From Callaeas wilsoni (lineage: Eukaryota; Chordata; Aves; Passeriformes; Callaeidae), in contig VWPU01004196.1 in NCBI GenBank assembly GCA_013398955.1, positions 1 through 64,000 on the forward strand: 64,000 nucleotides of DNA. Reading direction: 5' to 3'. Positions 23,139 through 37,735 of the stretch are shown piece by piece. Within the stretch, counting starts at the first letter, position 1. Each line of letters opens with the position of its first letter. The translations under genes were made by a program, and so were the position numbers. The notes beneath the pieces were generated by a model, which saw only the letters and a program-made list of their open reading frames with translations, did not search any database and was not told where the DNA came from.

Positions 23139-26100
23139 TTTGTCAATAGGCCTTTTTGTTGCTGTTGCCATGCTGGAATTTAGGCAAACCAAGTAATTTC
23201 CTCTCATGATACTAAAGCAAATTAGTAGTGCATGAGTCATTGTTTGGCAATAGATGCGGCTGAAAGCTTTGCTTCTTCACTCTTTTGCATTGCACCCTAT
23301 TGTACTGAATTGCACCTGTAGAAGATACTGCCGTGTTTTAAGGATTCATACAACTCTGAGTAAAGACAAGAGACAAAAAGGCAGTGAAGTGGTGGCATGC
23401 AGAGACTTCAGGTGGCTTGGTTATCACACCCAGAGTTCAGCTGTGGTACAGCTACCCCTGAAAGCGCTGGTTTACACAGAGCTGGAAATCAGAACCCAGC
23501 TAACAATGGGTGGTTGGAATTAACTTCTATATGGAAGGAACTGTGAGGGGACCTTGTGTTGTATGAGCAGATTGACACAGGTGCTTTGTTCTTCCTCATG
23601 GAAGTCCTGCTAAAGCAGAGCCTCTGTCGTTAATGAACAGGCCTTTGCAAATGGCACACATGCCTTTTTCACAGCTTTTCTTAGCCAGGAGTTTAAATAA
23701 GGCTCATTAAAAATCCATGGACCTCCCTCAGGTGAAGAAGAATATCTGATTAGGTCACAGTACTACAGGAATGGCTCTCAAAGAAGAAATATATAGAATA
23801 AAACGATAGTGTTTTCACAGTAGTGTGGTATCTATGTCTTGTACATGGTGGGTTATAGAACAAAGGATATGAAGTCTGTTCCTCTCTTCTTATATGTGCT
23901 ATTTATCTGAGCAGTGGAATATTTGGCCCATGTACCCCTAAGCAGCAGTGATTTTTAACTCTTTTCCTTCATTCAACTTTCCTTTAATTCATATATGTTA
24001 GTTTTCTTTAATTCTAATGTCAGTTATTTTTGTTTTCTACTCTGCTTGCATTAGGTCTTCTGTAATTATCATGTATCTTTAACCCCATAATTTCTCAAGT
24101 CCCTTATTTATAATTTTAATTACTTAATGTTATAAAATATCTAAAGTTGAGGCTTACATGCAGGTAAAATTCCATGTAAGAATATGACAGTGAATGCTAT
24201 AGGCCTTCTTCAAAGTCACAATAAAGCCAAAAATGTCAGTTTCTTTGTACATATTGTTGCAGATCCTTCTTTCAAAAATGGTAAAATCTTTCAGTGCTTT
24301 GTTAATATAATTTATTTAATATTGCAAACAGCCCATTAAGAAATGATGGTAAAGTCTGGCAAAACCATGGAAAATGAAGGCTTTACAAGCTGCAGAGACT
24401 CTATATGAGGTGACAATTTACTCAGTCCTAAACCACAAATTATAATGTATATACACAACGTTGTTTAACTAAAAAGGATTAAAACTAGATATAATGAAAG
24501 TTTTATTGCAAGAAAAGTGTCTCAAGGCAATTCAGATTTGCAGAGACATCAGAAAATAGGCAGAGAAAGAAGAAATTACTAGAAGTCTCATAAAAATAAG
24601 ATGAAGAAAGTCAGTGTAATAAGTAAAGGGATTCAAGGGAAGCCTTGGACTTTCCTCTACAAACTTGCCCAATGATTTGGACTCTCGGTTCAATCCGCTT
24701 ATCATCTCTGGATCTGCTGTGCTCACCTCCCTTGGTGGGACAGCACCTTGTTGTGACCTGGCAACGTGTGACATTGACATCACCAATTTAGAAAGACACA
24801 GTGTCACTGCTGCAGTGGGATTGGGAACAAGAACATGTTCTTGAGCCTGCAGCTTCCAGTGTTCTTCTCTCTCCATCAGTTCTTCCAGTAAGGTGTGCTT
24901 CTCCTTTCACTCCACAGTTTTTGTGAGGCATTTTTCTAAATGGTTCTCTAGCTATATTTTTTTTCAAGGACACTGGCACAGAAGCAGTCAGGCAGTTGTA
25001 AGTCTTTGTGGACTACTTGCCAAAATCCAAGCAGTGATACTTTAAGAGCTAAATGGATGCGACTTCTAGTTACAGTATGAAAATAAAAAAAAAAAAAATT
25101 CATTTTTATCACTGAGCTTGGCGTTATAACAGTAAATTGTACCTGGGAGAATATCTGGGTAAATTAGCTTCCCCATTCCAGAAACTAAAAATCTTAGAGG
25201 AGATGGGTGGTGTGAGCTGACCAGTGGCACTTTTAAGTCTGAGAGAACAGAGGGTCAAAGCCATGAATACGAAGAATATGACTGCCCTTATTTTCGGTGT
25301 CACTACAATTTCAGTAGCCTTAGGTGCTGAAGCACTTAAACACAGAGCTAACAGTTTAATTCGCTGAATTTCAAGTTCAAATTAAGCCTATAGGTGTCAA
25401 AAATCTAGACTATGCTCTCCTTGAAAAGAATTGAAAGCCAGAGGATGGATTGGAAGTAGTCTGAAAATTTGAGTGGTGGTCATTCTTCTCTTCTTAAATT
25501 AAAAAGAAATAAAAAAAGAAAAAGAAAAAAGTAAAAATAGGCTAAGCTGAAAACATCAAGCAAACCAATGCAATCAGATGTGCAGGCAACTCTTCTATAT
25601 TTTGCTTGGAAGGACCTTAATCACTTGTATTTGTGGATATAAACTGCTGTGTGTCTTTGGTATGTTTTCCTTGCAGTCCCCACTAGTGTGCCACTGAGAA
25701 ATATTTACCTCACAGTGAAGCTGGGCAGCTGAACAGAGACATTAATCTCTGCTTTTGGTAGTCACCTTTTTTATTTCAATAACGTGTTCATTGAAGTCAC
25801 TTTTTCATAAACATTTTCCCATAAACCTCTGTTTCAAAAGAGATTATTCAAACAGCTTTTAAACAATTAATCTTTTGAAGGGTTTAATTGAAGGAAATAA
25901 ACCTGTAGAGAATCTGACTGAACCAAAGATCTTCAGCATCCAAGATTATCTATCTGTCACCCTCTGACCTATTTCCTTTACACTACTTTTTAATTTTTGT
26001 AGCAATTATAGTGTATATAGATAATACCTATTAGCATATTTATGGTCATTGCTTCATATTTATTGTCTGCACAACTCATTAATCTTCATCTAGTGTGTGA

Positions 26101-27206
26101 GGCTGACAGCTCAATCTATTTTGCAATCTCTGGGCAGCAGCCATATCCAAAAAGCTTTTGTTTCCCTGTAAATAAACTGTGTTCAGGACCAGAGGACAAT
26201 GGTACATCATGCAGTGATTGACACAAGCCATGGCTGCTAATCAAAAGTAGATTTTATTACCAGCTGAGTCAAATGCATTATGGGGCCATTGTTCTAGTGC
26301 TGTCAGGGCAAGAGCATACGTAGTCAGTCACCTTCTCAAGATGGGTTGATTGTTCTCCAAGATTAGACAGAGTTGCCTTATTATCCATCCCAGACAACAA
26401 GGCATCTCACCCAAACAGACGCCTTTACAGAAACTGCCTGTACATTGAATTGATTTGAATTGCTAATGCATAATCTGTCCAGCACAGATGTGCAATGAAT
26501 ATTTGGATGTTGTTTTGCATGTCAGTTGAGAAGACTGAATGATGAGGTGATGATCGTTCAGTGATGGGTACTGGACATTTGCCAACAATTGAGTTTGAGC
26601 ACTTTCCCTGACAGTAATCAGATCAGCTTCCAAAACGTCTTTTCTTCAATTCACTGACAATTTATGTTAGAAGATAATGCAACTCTCTCACAGTTAACAC
26701 AGTTGGCAGCAATTTGCATTTTTTTTTGTATAATTAAATTTTTCATTTCACCCAAGAAGAAATACATGCAAACCGCCTATAACTGATACAGATATTCCAA
26801 GACACTTCCACACTTACTCCACTAGATTAAGAGGCCATCTAGATAGGCCAAAAATGGCAAAACTCTTCACAATACAGGTAGCACTAGTTTTATTAGTTAT
26901 AAAGCCACATTTGCTGTGAAAAAATAGTAATCTTGCTATCAAGCCATATTAGGTAGGGTTTTCCAAAAAAACAGTTGATGAAATCACATTTAACATGTGA
27001 CCATCATCATGCTTAGGGTAGGTCAGCAAACACAATTACCTGATTTAAAAATTCTCAGTGTCTGTGAGGAGTGACATAGCGTAAAATAAGAACAGAAAAG
27101 AACCCCAAAAGACTGATACTATGATATCGAGGGACTGATATGAGCTCACGCAATGACATCACATGATTCATGTGAATGTGAAAGAGGTCTTTATATAGTT
27201 GTAATC
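23139..27206. other. Intergenic DNA upstream of the ISG12-like gene
   Basis: No gene was recognised. A-rich tracts occur at 25081-25098 and 25499-25540. From about 25.7 to 26.7 kb there are no CR1 pieces and few open frames, and there are repeated TAAT/ATTA and AGCTG-type motifs. This region has the look of conserved non-coding DNA, which is an impression only. Confidence 0.35.
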
Positions 27207-27525
27207 ATAGAATTATACAGAAATTTAGGTTGGAAGGAAGCTCTGGAGATCATCCAGTCCAGCCAGAGAATTAACCTGTTATTTGCTCAGAGACACACTT
27301 GGTTGAGTTCTAAGTATCTCCATGGATGGTGACTCCACATCTTCTCTGTGGAACTTAGTCCATTATTTGACTACCCATATGGTGATTTTTTTCCCTGTAT
27401 ATTTAGTCAAAATTCTGCAAATTATCTCTGTTGTTGTCCTTTATCTACACACCTCCAAGGAGATGCTCCATCTTCTTCATATCCCTCATTATTAAAACCC
27501 TGCCTTTAGGATACAGGTAGCAAAA
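27207..27525 (-). mobile_element. CR1 LINE 3' fragment
   Basis: The plus strand reads 'tcatagaattatacagaaatttaggttgg', then 'ggagatcatccagtccagcc', then 'cacctccaaggagatgctccatcttcttc'. This is the reverse complement of the ordered blocks of a CR1 3' UTR. The copy is about 320 bp long, diverged and without coding sequence. Confidence 0.85.
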
Positions 27526-30500
27526 AAGCTATTGTCAGCTTACAAAATCAGAGGATTGTGGGGACACTTCTCTGATAGCCAAGATATTTTACCTTTTAAC
27601 TTTATTTAGATATGTGTCTAGTGAATCGCTAATCATATAACTAATCACTTTTCTTCAGAAATAAATACTAATGCTTCTCAAGAACTTCTAGAGCTCTTTT
27701 CAGAATATACGTTAATTATTTCATGGTCTTTATCTGTCTTTCAAAGGTAGAGATAAGTACTCATGAGTGTGTAACATAGGGAAGAATCACTTCCTTTAAC
27801 TTACCAGTCTTTCTACTAGCCAAATTTACTATAGCTAAGAAAAGACTGGGAAGTGATTGACCCAGAAATTTTATAGCCAAGGTCAAAAAGAAGTTTACAG
27901 ATAAGTCAGATAATATTTTCATATGTCTTCCATTTTAAGGATTAGGCTATGTGTGTCTCATTTGGATTTTTATTATCATTTTCATCTGCCAAAAGCAAGA
28001 TATCATCATCCCTGCATTACAGATGAAACAAATCAAAAAGTTATATTGGTGGCTTTTTGGGGGAAGAAAATTCTAGTTTTGGAAGTTTTAATCTTCGTGC
28101 TATTAAAAAGAGAACTATACACATGTAACGTCTATATGCACTGCATACTCATATCAGCTGAAATTCTACAGAATTTCCAGCTAGAAATCCAGAAAAAAAG
28201 CCTTGGAATAAGTAGCCTGAGAAGACTAAGTTTAGACCTTAAATGGAGCTAGGTGGCAAAAATCATATTAATGTCCACTTTGCACATTCAAATTTCAGCC
28301 TGTGCTACTCAGAGCTCGCTCTGACTGGATCATACCCCAGAGTGGCACCTCTGCTTTTGACCTTAATATTACGTTGGAGAGCATAGTCACCCTTGATGTT
28401 GTAGTTTATGCCAGGACTCTACCCCGTAGTCCAAACATATGAAATGAGACCCTGCTCAAAACAGACTCTGCAAAGAAGAGACTAGTCCTGCCTTGAATGC
28501 TCAGGCTCAGAGCATTCACCCAGATCAGGCCTCAGCCCTTCAAGAGCAGCACCATAGGAACCAGGAGCAGAAGCACCACTCTGCTCCTGACATGGAGTCA
28601 CGTCCCATTTGTTCTCTGCCTTCAAGGAAGTCTTCATTATTACATTGGGCTTCCTGCTGATTCTTTAATTTCCTATCCTGACCTGCCACATGCCATTGAC
28701 AGACTGAAATGGACACTTAGGCATCATTCTCAAGGCTCTTAATTTCTGGTGTAAGGAAAGTGGTACTTGAAAGATGTTATGGAATAGCCAGTGCTAATGT
28801 TCTGAGTGAAATAATATTATTATTCCAAAGATGTTTCACACAAGCCATTATTCCTGCACTGCAGATCCTTTCCTTATGTTTAAAAGTCTTACTTTATAAA
28901 ACATGGAAAGTTACTTCAGCTAACAAATAAATGTCAGCAGCAGGGTCTTTGATTTTTTGAGCCAGAAAACGGAGGTAAAGATGAGTTGTTCCCTTATATA
29001 CTATTCTGTAAAACAAAATGCACACATAAGTGACCAAACTGTGTCATCTGCCAAGTTAGAGTTCCATTTGACCTTGCGGTTGCAGTCTTCCCATGCACAT
29101 TTATACTAACAAAACCTCAGAGTACAGGAATACAGACTATTCTAGCATCTGGGAAGGAAAAGAATCTCAATCAGTTCATACAGTCTTCAAGATGTGCATA
29201 TTTGAGGGAAAATTTTAAGTCTTTCTGAAATCTAGGAAGCAGGTTCATGAAGATAATAGACCAAGAATAGAAGCCACTAATAAGTTATATCCTTCTTTTA
29301 AAGGAATATAAGATGATATGTTTTTCTGGAAGAAATATGTTGAAAACAAAAATAAAATGTGAAGCAATAGAATTCATGGTCAAAGTCCGACTGTATACAT
29401 CCCTGAGTTCTCAGTGCTATTCAAATGTCATAACAATTGGTGCCTTAACAAAGCCATTTCAAAGCACGCAATCTGCAAACATTAAGTAAATGTATGTAAG
29501 TATGGGCACCTTTTCTAATTCACTGATCCCACATGGATAAGCAGTGTGTGCTCCAGGGAAAGTGCTGAGCCATTCAGAACGGCTCAGGTCCCTCAGGGCA
29601 GCTGCTTCCTCAGCCAGGGAAGCTCGTCCAGCAGATCCTAGGGCAGGACTGGTGGGTTCAGTCCACATAGAAGCCACTGGAAGAGGAAGGAGGAGGAAAA
29701 GGAATCTGTGGTGCCTTCCATCTATAGTCCGAGCCAGAGGACATCGGTTCTGTGATGATATCGGCTACGTGACGTGCCAGATCTCTTCCTGATCTCCCAG
29801 ACTGCAGCTTCTGCATCCAAGGAGTGCACTCCAACCATGTGCGTCTGTGGTCAGCATTGCAGGGTCCAAGGAACAGAAACAAAGTACTGTTTTCAGAAAT
29901 GAAAGGGCAAACCTTGTCAGAAGACAAAAGCTGAGCACAGAGAGCTTAAAATATATGGACCTCTCCTTGCCTGTAAGTTGAAGGGAATACTATTTTCCCG
30001 TTTCCAGGAGATTTCTGAGGCCATATGTAGTATGCTACACAGGCATTATGTTAATAAGCATTTAGTACAGACAAAGAGGTTTCAAATACTAATACACATA
30101 AGTATGTATGCAAGCATAAGTGCTGGAAATGCTTTTATGTGTGCATTAAAAAGCAATTATTGACAAAGTGGTCAATCTGTTACACAGGTGAGGGGCCTGA
30201 AGACCAGATGGCCTGATTTACTTCTCAGTTCCAGCTTCAAGATGCATGGACAGGTTTCAGACCATGCTTAAAAAGACTGAGAGGCTTCCTTGGAAGAGCA
30301 ATGAGTGGCTGCTTCTTTTAGATTCTTCTAGACTTTAACAGCCTGTTTCAATCAAAAGAAACCTCTTATTTTATGTTTATTGGAAATGTTTTGCATCTGA
30401 AGGATGTTTGGATTTGGCATTAATCTTTTGGTTTGAGAATGGAGGCTACAAATAAATGTAATACAGCATCTGAGATATTGTAAAGGGTAAAGCAGCACGA

Positions 30501-33500
30501 GTAAGGATGAAGTACAGTGAGAAAAGCACACAGTGAAAGCCCTCTGGGAAGATCATGGAGCACATCCTCTTGGCAGCCATATATAAGCACATGAAGTGTA
30601 AGAAAGCAATCAGCGCTACTCAACATGGATTTGCCAATGGCATGTTGTCTGTGGCCAACCTGACTGCTCCCTGTGTCAAAATGCCTGGTACCCTAAGTGC
30701 CAGGGAAGCTTTTGTAACAGAAAGAAAATAAAATTTGTCAAAAAGCATCCAGCTGTTTGTAAAGAAGTTTGCAACTGTAAACAAAAGATAGAACTTCCTA
30801 ATCTCTACAGTATTTAGGGAAACATCCGCCCGTGGATAAATGCCTTGAAGCAATAGTGCCTTCAGCAATTAGGTAACTTTCCTCACAACAGAGAAGCCTG
30901 AAATCTTCTGAACATCATCCATTTATGACAACATGATGCAAGCCTTATGGAAAGGTTCATCAAACAGATCTAAATCCTTGTGGCTAGTTCTTAAATGGGA
31001 AAGAAAGTGCTTCCCTATTTATAATGCTAAAGCTTCTGGGCAAGACACAGTGAAAGACTTAAATTAAATGTCAAATCATGAGGTACTAACAATAAATAAT
31101 GAAGCGATTTCTGTTGCTTGTGGTGGCTGCAGATAAGACACTGGATAAACTATTTACTGCAGGTAAGTTGAACAGTCCTAGATGGATTATTCTGTCCTAG
31201 ATGGAATGTCTATGTTTTTGTTACTTAGATGAGTGAGCAGACTGGTGTGAGCCTGTGCTGCCCACATCTCAGGGCTTTTTTGGTCCCAGGCCTTGTCTGT
31301 ATTATAAAGTAGCTGAAAGTGTGCCAGAATTTCAAGAGCAATTCTCTCTCATCTTCTCTCCTTATGCAATATAGACCCCTCTGGTGCACTCACCGCCCCT
31401 ACTTGTCTGCACCGTGTGACGATGAGAGGGGCTACAAGGAAGACACCCTGTGGTGTGGTTGATCTCCATTCAGGTGGACATTAGTCTGGAAAAAAAACCC
31501 AGGCCATAGGACCTGATTAGTTGAAAGAGGTCACAGTGCCTCCAGTGCAGTACGTGACTGTGAGGGGGAAAAAGCTGGAAATTTCACCCTGTTTGCACTT
31601 TGACACCATGATCTAGTTATGCCTACATCTCTCTCTTTCTTACTGTTATTTTTCCTTTGTGCCAAGGTCCACGCTTGTTGGTTTGTTCTATTAAGACACT
31701 GGTGTGCCATTAGAACATTGAGGTTGCTTCTTAGGCTCTAGAATCTGCACAGAACCCCCCGTCCTGATGACAGACCATTGAGTAACTCTTTATTCTCCAC
31801 AGCAGAGTGATATTTAGGAAGGTGTCTCTATGGAAAAGCCATGAAAGTTCAGTTTAAATATCAGCAGCTATTCTAAGTAAATGAGAGAATTGGACATGCT
31901 TACAGAGTGCCAATGAAGCTGCTGAGAGTAGTTTGTGCCATTGGAAAAAGCAGAATAAATGTGTAGTATTTGCTGGCTCCTCTTTGGTACAGAGGAATAG
32001 GACTTGAAATCTTATTTGTTCCACAAGATTTTGACACTTGTCAGTTCCTGCCACGGTTATGTCACAACTCATGTGAAAGTGAGTTTCATCAGCCTAAACG
32101 AGATGTCGTCTGAAAGTCTATGGATAACTTTCTGGCTGTAGGCCCACCCACATCCATTTCTCCTGCTCTTTTCCTCTGTAGGGGTTGAAATATTCTTTGC
32201 AATTAGCAAAGGGAGTCTGTTACTGAAGGAATACAAACAACATTGCAAAGTTAAAAAACCGGTTTTATCCTTCTTGTCCCTGTCCACCAAGACCAGCACC
32301 AGCACCATTTAAGTATTTTGAGGAGGTGAGAGTTTCAAATGTGAACTTAGTTACTTTGCTCACCTTGTAGAGGCCTGGAATGAGTGTGGTGTAGCCTGTC
32401 ATTTCACAGGAACATTGGGAATCAATTGCTTGGCCTTTTATGCATCAATGTTTAACAGCATAGTTCTAAGGTGAATTTTGAGCCCAGAATCACTACGGTA
32501 GAGAAAAGATGTAGAGTCCTATGGAAAGGAAACACATGAAACCTACTGTGGGAATCTATGAGACTTAGATCCTGCCTTAGTTTTGTCCATTTAATGCTCT
32601 TAAGGTTTTTTTTTTAACTTCGCTGAAACTACAGCCTTTGTTATTTGTTTTAATCAACTTTCTATTGCCATTGTAAATGACCTTGCTCTTTGCCTGAGTG
32701 AGAGAATCTGATATAAAAGGGTTCTTAAAGGAGAAAGGTGAAAACTAGACGAATCCTGCAGGCAAGAGAGAGGAGATTTGAATTAAGTTGTAAAAGGAGT
32801 TGATCTTCCTGCCTGTTTATCATCTGCTTATTATCCAGAGTAGTTTCCATCCAAGCAGCTGTAATATTGCAGTGATTGGGTACTGGTATGTGAGCACCAG
32901 GGATCTTTTTTCCCAAATTCATACCACGGTCATTGGAAGACGTCTATCTTTCTTTCACTCTTCTGCAGGGCTTTCACATGCTCATAAGAGAATAGCATCT
33001 CAATGCCACATACAGTTACACGAAGCATTAATCTCAAAGGGCAGCAACTTCTGCTCCTTTCTTCTTGCACATGGTGACACGAAGGCCATCCTAGGATGAA
33101 AAAGAGATGAGGAGAGCACATTCCTGAGTATTTTATAATAGGAAGGTGTTTTTTGTATCACAAGTAATAGTACAGAGGTGAAGTACAGTGGTGAAGAGGT
33201 TGAGAAAACGAAACCTGATAAAAGCAAACAGTATTGCACAAGGGGACAGGGAGTGCAAAAGACAGCAAACACGAAGTATTGATGCCAATATAACCTTTCT
33301 GGACTTGAGGCATGGCTGCTTTCAGCACAGTAACAGCTTGGGTTTAGAGTACTTTTTCCTCTCTTCTGAACAACTTTCCTGCAAGTTCAAAGCAATTACA
33401 AAGTTGTTCACACATAAAAAAGATTTCATGGCTGGCAACCCAAACCGGTGATATATGAGGTTCTAGATGAAGATATGAAGGGTATTACTGTATCAGCTGA

Positions 33501-36500
33501 GTTCATAAGAAGATCTTCTATTACGTATTTTCTACAATCAGAATATATTTATCTACTTGGAACTCATGTCGAAGAAGCTTTGCCTTCCTCCAATTCATTA
33601 AAATAAATCATGTGTACACATATGTATAGAGATTCTGATTCACATTGCTGTGAAGAAAATTATATATAATTTCTCGCATATCTCAATGTTATTCCTCCAA
33701 GTTAGTTCTTTAAGAAATGTATGTGGTTTGGACCTATTTTATATCTGACTGAGAAAAATACCTTTCAGGAGATTGTTTCAAGGAGGAAGCCACTTTCTCT
33801 GGAGAAAAACATATTTCTTGCTGAAAATCCTACCTTTATTATGATTGCCTGTGAAAGTCCTGGTTTTTCCTGAGTCTTGATTTGAAGAAGATCCTGGCAC
33901 ATAGTGTTTTATTTCAGGCTTTTGCATATCTTTCTAATCCTTTTTATTAGCCATTTATTTTAATATTTTTGTGACTGCTTTGTGCTCTAGTGGATCTGCT
34001 TCTTCAAAAAAGATCTTTGTTTGAAATTTGCTGCTCCTCTGTTTACGGTGGTCTCAGGATTCACTTTCTCCCAACCTGTTATTAGGATTGGCAACGAATC
34101 ATTTAATGGAAATTGCAAGGAGCAGATGAAACCGTCTCCTTTGCTCAACCAGAGATTTTTGCTTTAAGTTACTTTTGGGGAAAATATTCATGCTTGGAAC
34201 TAAATAAAAATCAAGGAAACTTCTAAAAATGTAGGTACCAGGTTCTCTGCACTCTAAAGAAAAGAATGTTTATGCTTACTCATTCCTATCAGATTGATGC
34301 ATGTTTTCTAATATTTCTGTAGTCTATTAATTTTTTAACATTCCCCCACTATTATTCCTCATCTTTATTTTAGATGACACAGTTGATAGTTTTTTTCATG
34401 TTATGTTTTGGAGAACCTTTTCACCTGTATGAATCAGAGTGTATTTTTCCTAATTTTAAACAGGTATGTAATCAAAATCTCTTTCCCTTGTCAAATACAG
34501 GAATCTGTTAGAGCTGCAGGGTTAGACTACCATGTTAGCTTACTGGCAAGTGCCCTTACTCACTGCAGAGAATATTGCAGACTTAATTCTAATTGATATC
34601 TGCTTCAGCCTCTAGAAATGTTGTCTCACAACAACGCCATAAGCCCCAAGTTCTAGGAACTGACTTCCCTTTACGAATATGTAGGCAGAAGGTAACTTTA
34701 CTGTGAGCATTTTTATCCCCATGGAGGACAGCCCAGACTGGACCTCTCTCACTCAAAAGGTCAGCTCTCCACAGTGGGTTCAGGTACACACAAAGTACTT
34801 TGAGACTTGAGCATCCCAGATTATTTATGAAATGTAACAGGAATGCAAGATGGGGAATTTCACCCTCTCACCCATCATGAACCTACATACAGCTTTAGTG
34901 ATTAAAAATTCATAGATGAAGATTTTATTCACAGTAAATCATGAATTGGTATCTTAAGTTAAAAGTGCCAATTTCTTGTCTTGAATTCCCACTAAAGTGT
35001 TAGAAGAATACTTCTATGCAGAAAATTAGATGCTGCTGGAATAGGTGACAAAGCATCCTCTCCTTTAAGTATTATTAAATCAGACACTGGTACCAGATGA
35101 ATGGAACATCCCCTCTCGGCAGAATTCTCTTAGCATATTGCTTTTTATGTCAATGCATACATTTTTCCTGGGACAGGAGCTGTTTCAGGAAGAGAGTTGT
35201 CTATTTTCATGTCCTTCAAGCACTCTATGTGCTCTTTGGGTGGTCTCTTGATTAATTTTTCCATGGTTTGGGATTCTGCCAAAGAACAGAAGAGGTCCAA
35301 ATATGGATCAAGAATCAGATTAGATTTATGTTCTGTTTTCAGCAGGATGTGTCTGAAAGCAAATGCTTATGTCTAGTATTTTTTGTGTGCTAATATAGTT
35401 TCCAGCTCCTAATCACAATTATTGATGGACTTCCTAAGCAATTACTGTATTTCAACCATAACTTTTGTTGTTTGCATGTTGTACTCCACACTGAGTTGTG
35501 CTGGTGTATTTGTATTGTTTTCATTAAACAAATAAAACCAACAGCTACACAGCCAGTGCATTCACCCAGCTGACACAGTCATTTACCTGGAGCAAAGGTT
35601 ACTTTCTGGTTTCGTTTCTGCTAAGTTCACAGCTGGGCAACAGCTATGCTCGGTAATTCACACATCTCCAGGCCTGCTCACCTTGCCTGGACACTGTGGG
35701 ATGCCCACTTCATGGCACACAGCTCCTGGCTGCCTGTTCCTTAGTGACCAAACAGTCCTTCCTTCTTCCCTGGGCACTCTAACTCTATGCTGATTGAATC
35801 CAGACAAGTGAGAGGTAAGAGAAATGTTTGATGGAAGAGAAACTAAGATACCTGGGAACAGAGACTGCCCTGGATTTCTCCCTGACCTATTTGAATGTTG
35901 TTTCCTTTGTCAGCACCAACATGGTTTTGTTCTCCCTGACCACTGCTGAGCCCCCACTCCATTCAGTGGCTGCATATTCTGCTCTGCACTGGTAGGATCT
36001 CTGCTCGGACCTCTCTCACCTTGGTAGGGCATCAAATGCCCTGCCAGACTCCAGTCACTAGGTCCCACCAAGATGTTCTTTACCATGTCAGGCTTCTTGG
36101 CTTTCATTTTGTTAAGAAAAGAGAGGTTAAAAGGAGGATGAAGGAGGTAAATGCTCTGTCTCATGCCAGGTGCTAAAAGAGGGGTGTCAATGAGAGACAC
36201 ATTCCATCTAGGTTTCATGCTTCCATAGTTCTCTGTCCTCTTGTCCTGTGTTCCTAGAGGCAGTGATGGTCAGGATCTCTTCCTGCAGTCAGTCGTTACA
36301 AGGTTTATTTGTTACTACACACAGCACCTTGTTCAGCTGTAGGTTTGTTTACAGGGCTAATCCTAGGCTAGGCTGAAGATTTGAAAGAGTAAATCAGACA
36401 AGATTTTTGTCTTTCACAAAGCTTACTATACAGTGCTGGAGTTCTGTGCATAATTGTGAGGGAAAAAGTTCATTAAGCCAAAATATGGTGTGTGCCTGTA

Positions 36501-37608
36501 AAGTAGGTTGTTCAAAGACCAAATTCCCAGAGACTGATTATCTTACATATGGGTTTTCAAACTTGGCAATTTTGCTCCCTTTCTCCATGTAAAACCACTC
36601 CAAATGATTTCTATTTTCATTTTGTCAGTCATTACACTTTTTCTCTCTTTCAGTGCACAGAAATTGGAGTCATAAAGATACTATAATGTTAATAGATCTG
36701 TCTCAGAGTTCATGAGGTGAAACTTGTTGGTCTTCTCATATGACCAACAGCACAAAAATCTGGAACCAACTCAGTTAATCTTGGGCATAGAATAATGGGC
36801 ACTAAAGAACTGCACACCCATAAATCAAGAGAGATTAACCCCTAATTTATTTCTTTTTGGGTCATGTGTTCTACTTTGGCCATAAAAGCAGATAAGGATA
36901 ACTATAATTAAAATGCCTTTCCTTCTGCACTGTTTGTGTTAACATTCATGCTATTGAATACACCCCTTCCTTAATACTATATTTTTTCAGTATTCTACAG
37001 TTATTGTTTCATTAAAAATACCCTTGTGATATTAACTGTATAATAAATTACAATTCAAGATAAAATATCAGCCATTTCATCCATGAGAGAGAATAAAGCC
37101 ATAATAAAAAATAATAAAGTTTACCAATATGATAATGTAGCATGAGGTTTTTATAGACTCCATGCAAATGTTAAAATCTATAAATTTTTTATATTGTGCA
37201 AAATTGTAAAAAATAGCAATGAAGGGGGAGGGGAAAGCAAAAAAAGCAGCAGTGTCAGGTTGGCTTCAACACGAAATTTTCAGGTTTCTTTTTAGAATCT
37301 GAAAAAGAATGTATAAAAATATGTATATTAAATTATTTGTTTGTGGCCTGTCTTATTGACCAGAGATATATTAAAGGCAAATTGAAAAAGGAAAACTTTG
37401 TCTTTGCACTTTCCAGCCCACAGTATTGGTAACTGAAGAAACTCTAAAGCCTAACCACCTCTCTCCTTGTCTTTCTTTGCTCACACTCAATACCCTGTAC
37501 ATACTCTGCCCTTATTTTTCCAACTATGCTTTAAACAACTTCTTTATTTGACTTCTTTTTATTTATATGAGGTGTAAGAGAAGGTAGCAGGATATGCAAA
37601 TTTGGGGA
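27526..37608. other. Ten kilobases without a recognised gene
   Basis: No exon, repeat family or RNA gene could be supported. Three overlapping frames at 29459-29927 stand out slightly because the local DNA is more GC-balanced and one minus-strand frame begins after a polypyrimidine-CAG. They match no family I know. The remainder is AT-rich, with several TATA/ATTA-rich stretches near 36.9-37.4 kb. Confidence 0.4.
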
Positions 37609-37735
37609 GGGGAGAAGAGAAGAGAAGAGAAGAGAAGAGAAGAGAAGAGAAGAGAAGAGAAGAGAAGAGAAGAGAAGAGAAGAGAAGAGAAGAGAAGAGA
37701 AGAGAAGAGAAGAGAAGAGAAGAGAAGAGAAGAGG
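37609..37735. repeat. AGAGA-type pentanucleotide microsatellite
   Basis: About 25 near-perfect copies of a five-base purine unit (GAGAA/AGAGA) run from within 'ggggagaagaga' to 'agaggaagag'. The plus strand is pure purine and the minus strand pure pyrimidine. The array generates long low-complexity frames on both strands (for example EKRRE and LLFSS repeats), which should not be taken as proteins. Confidence 0.97.
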
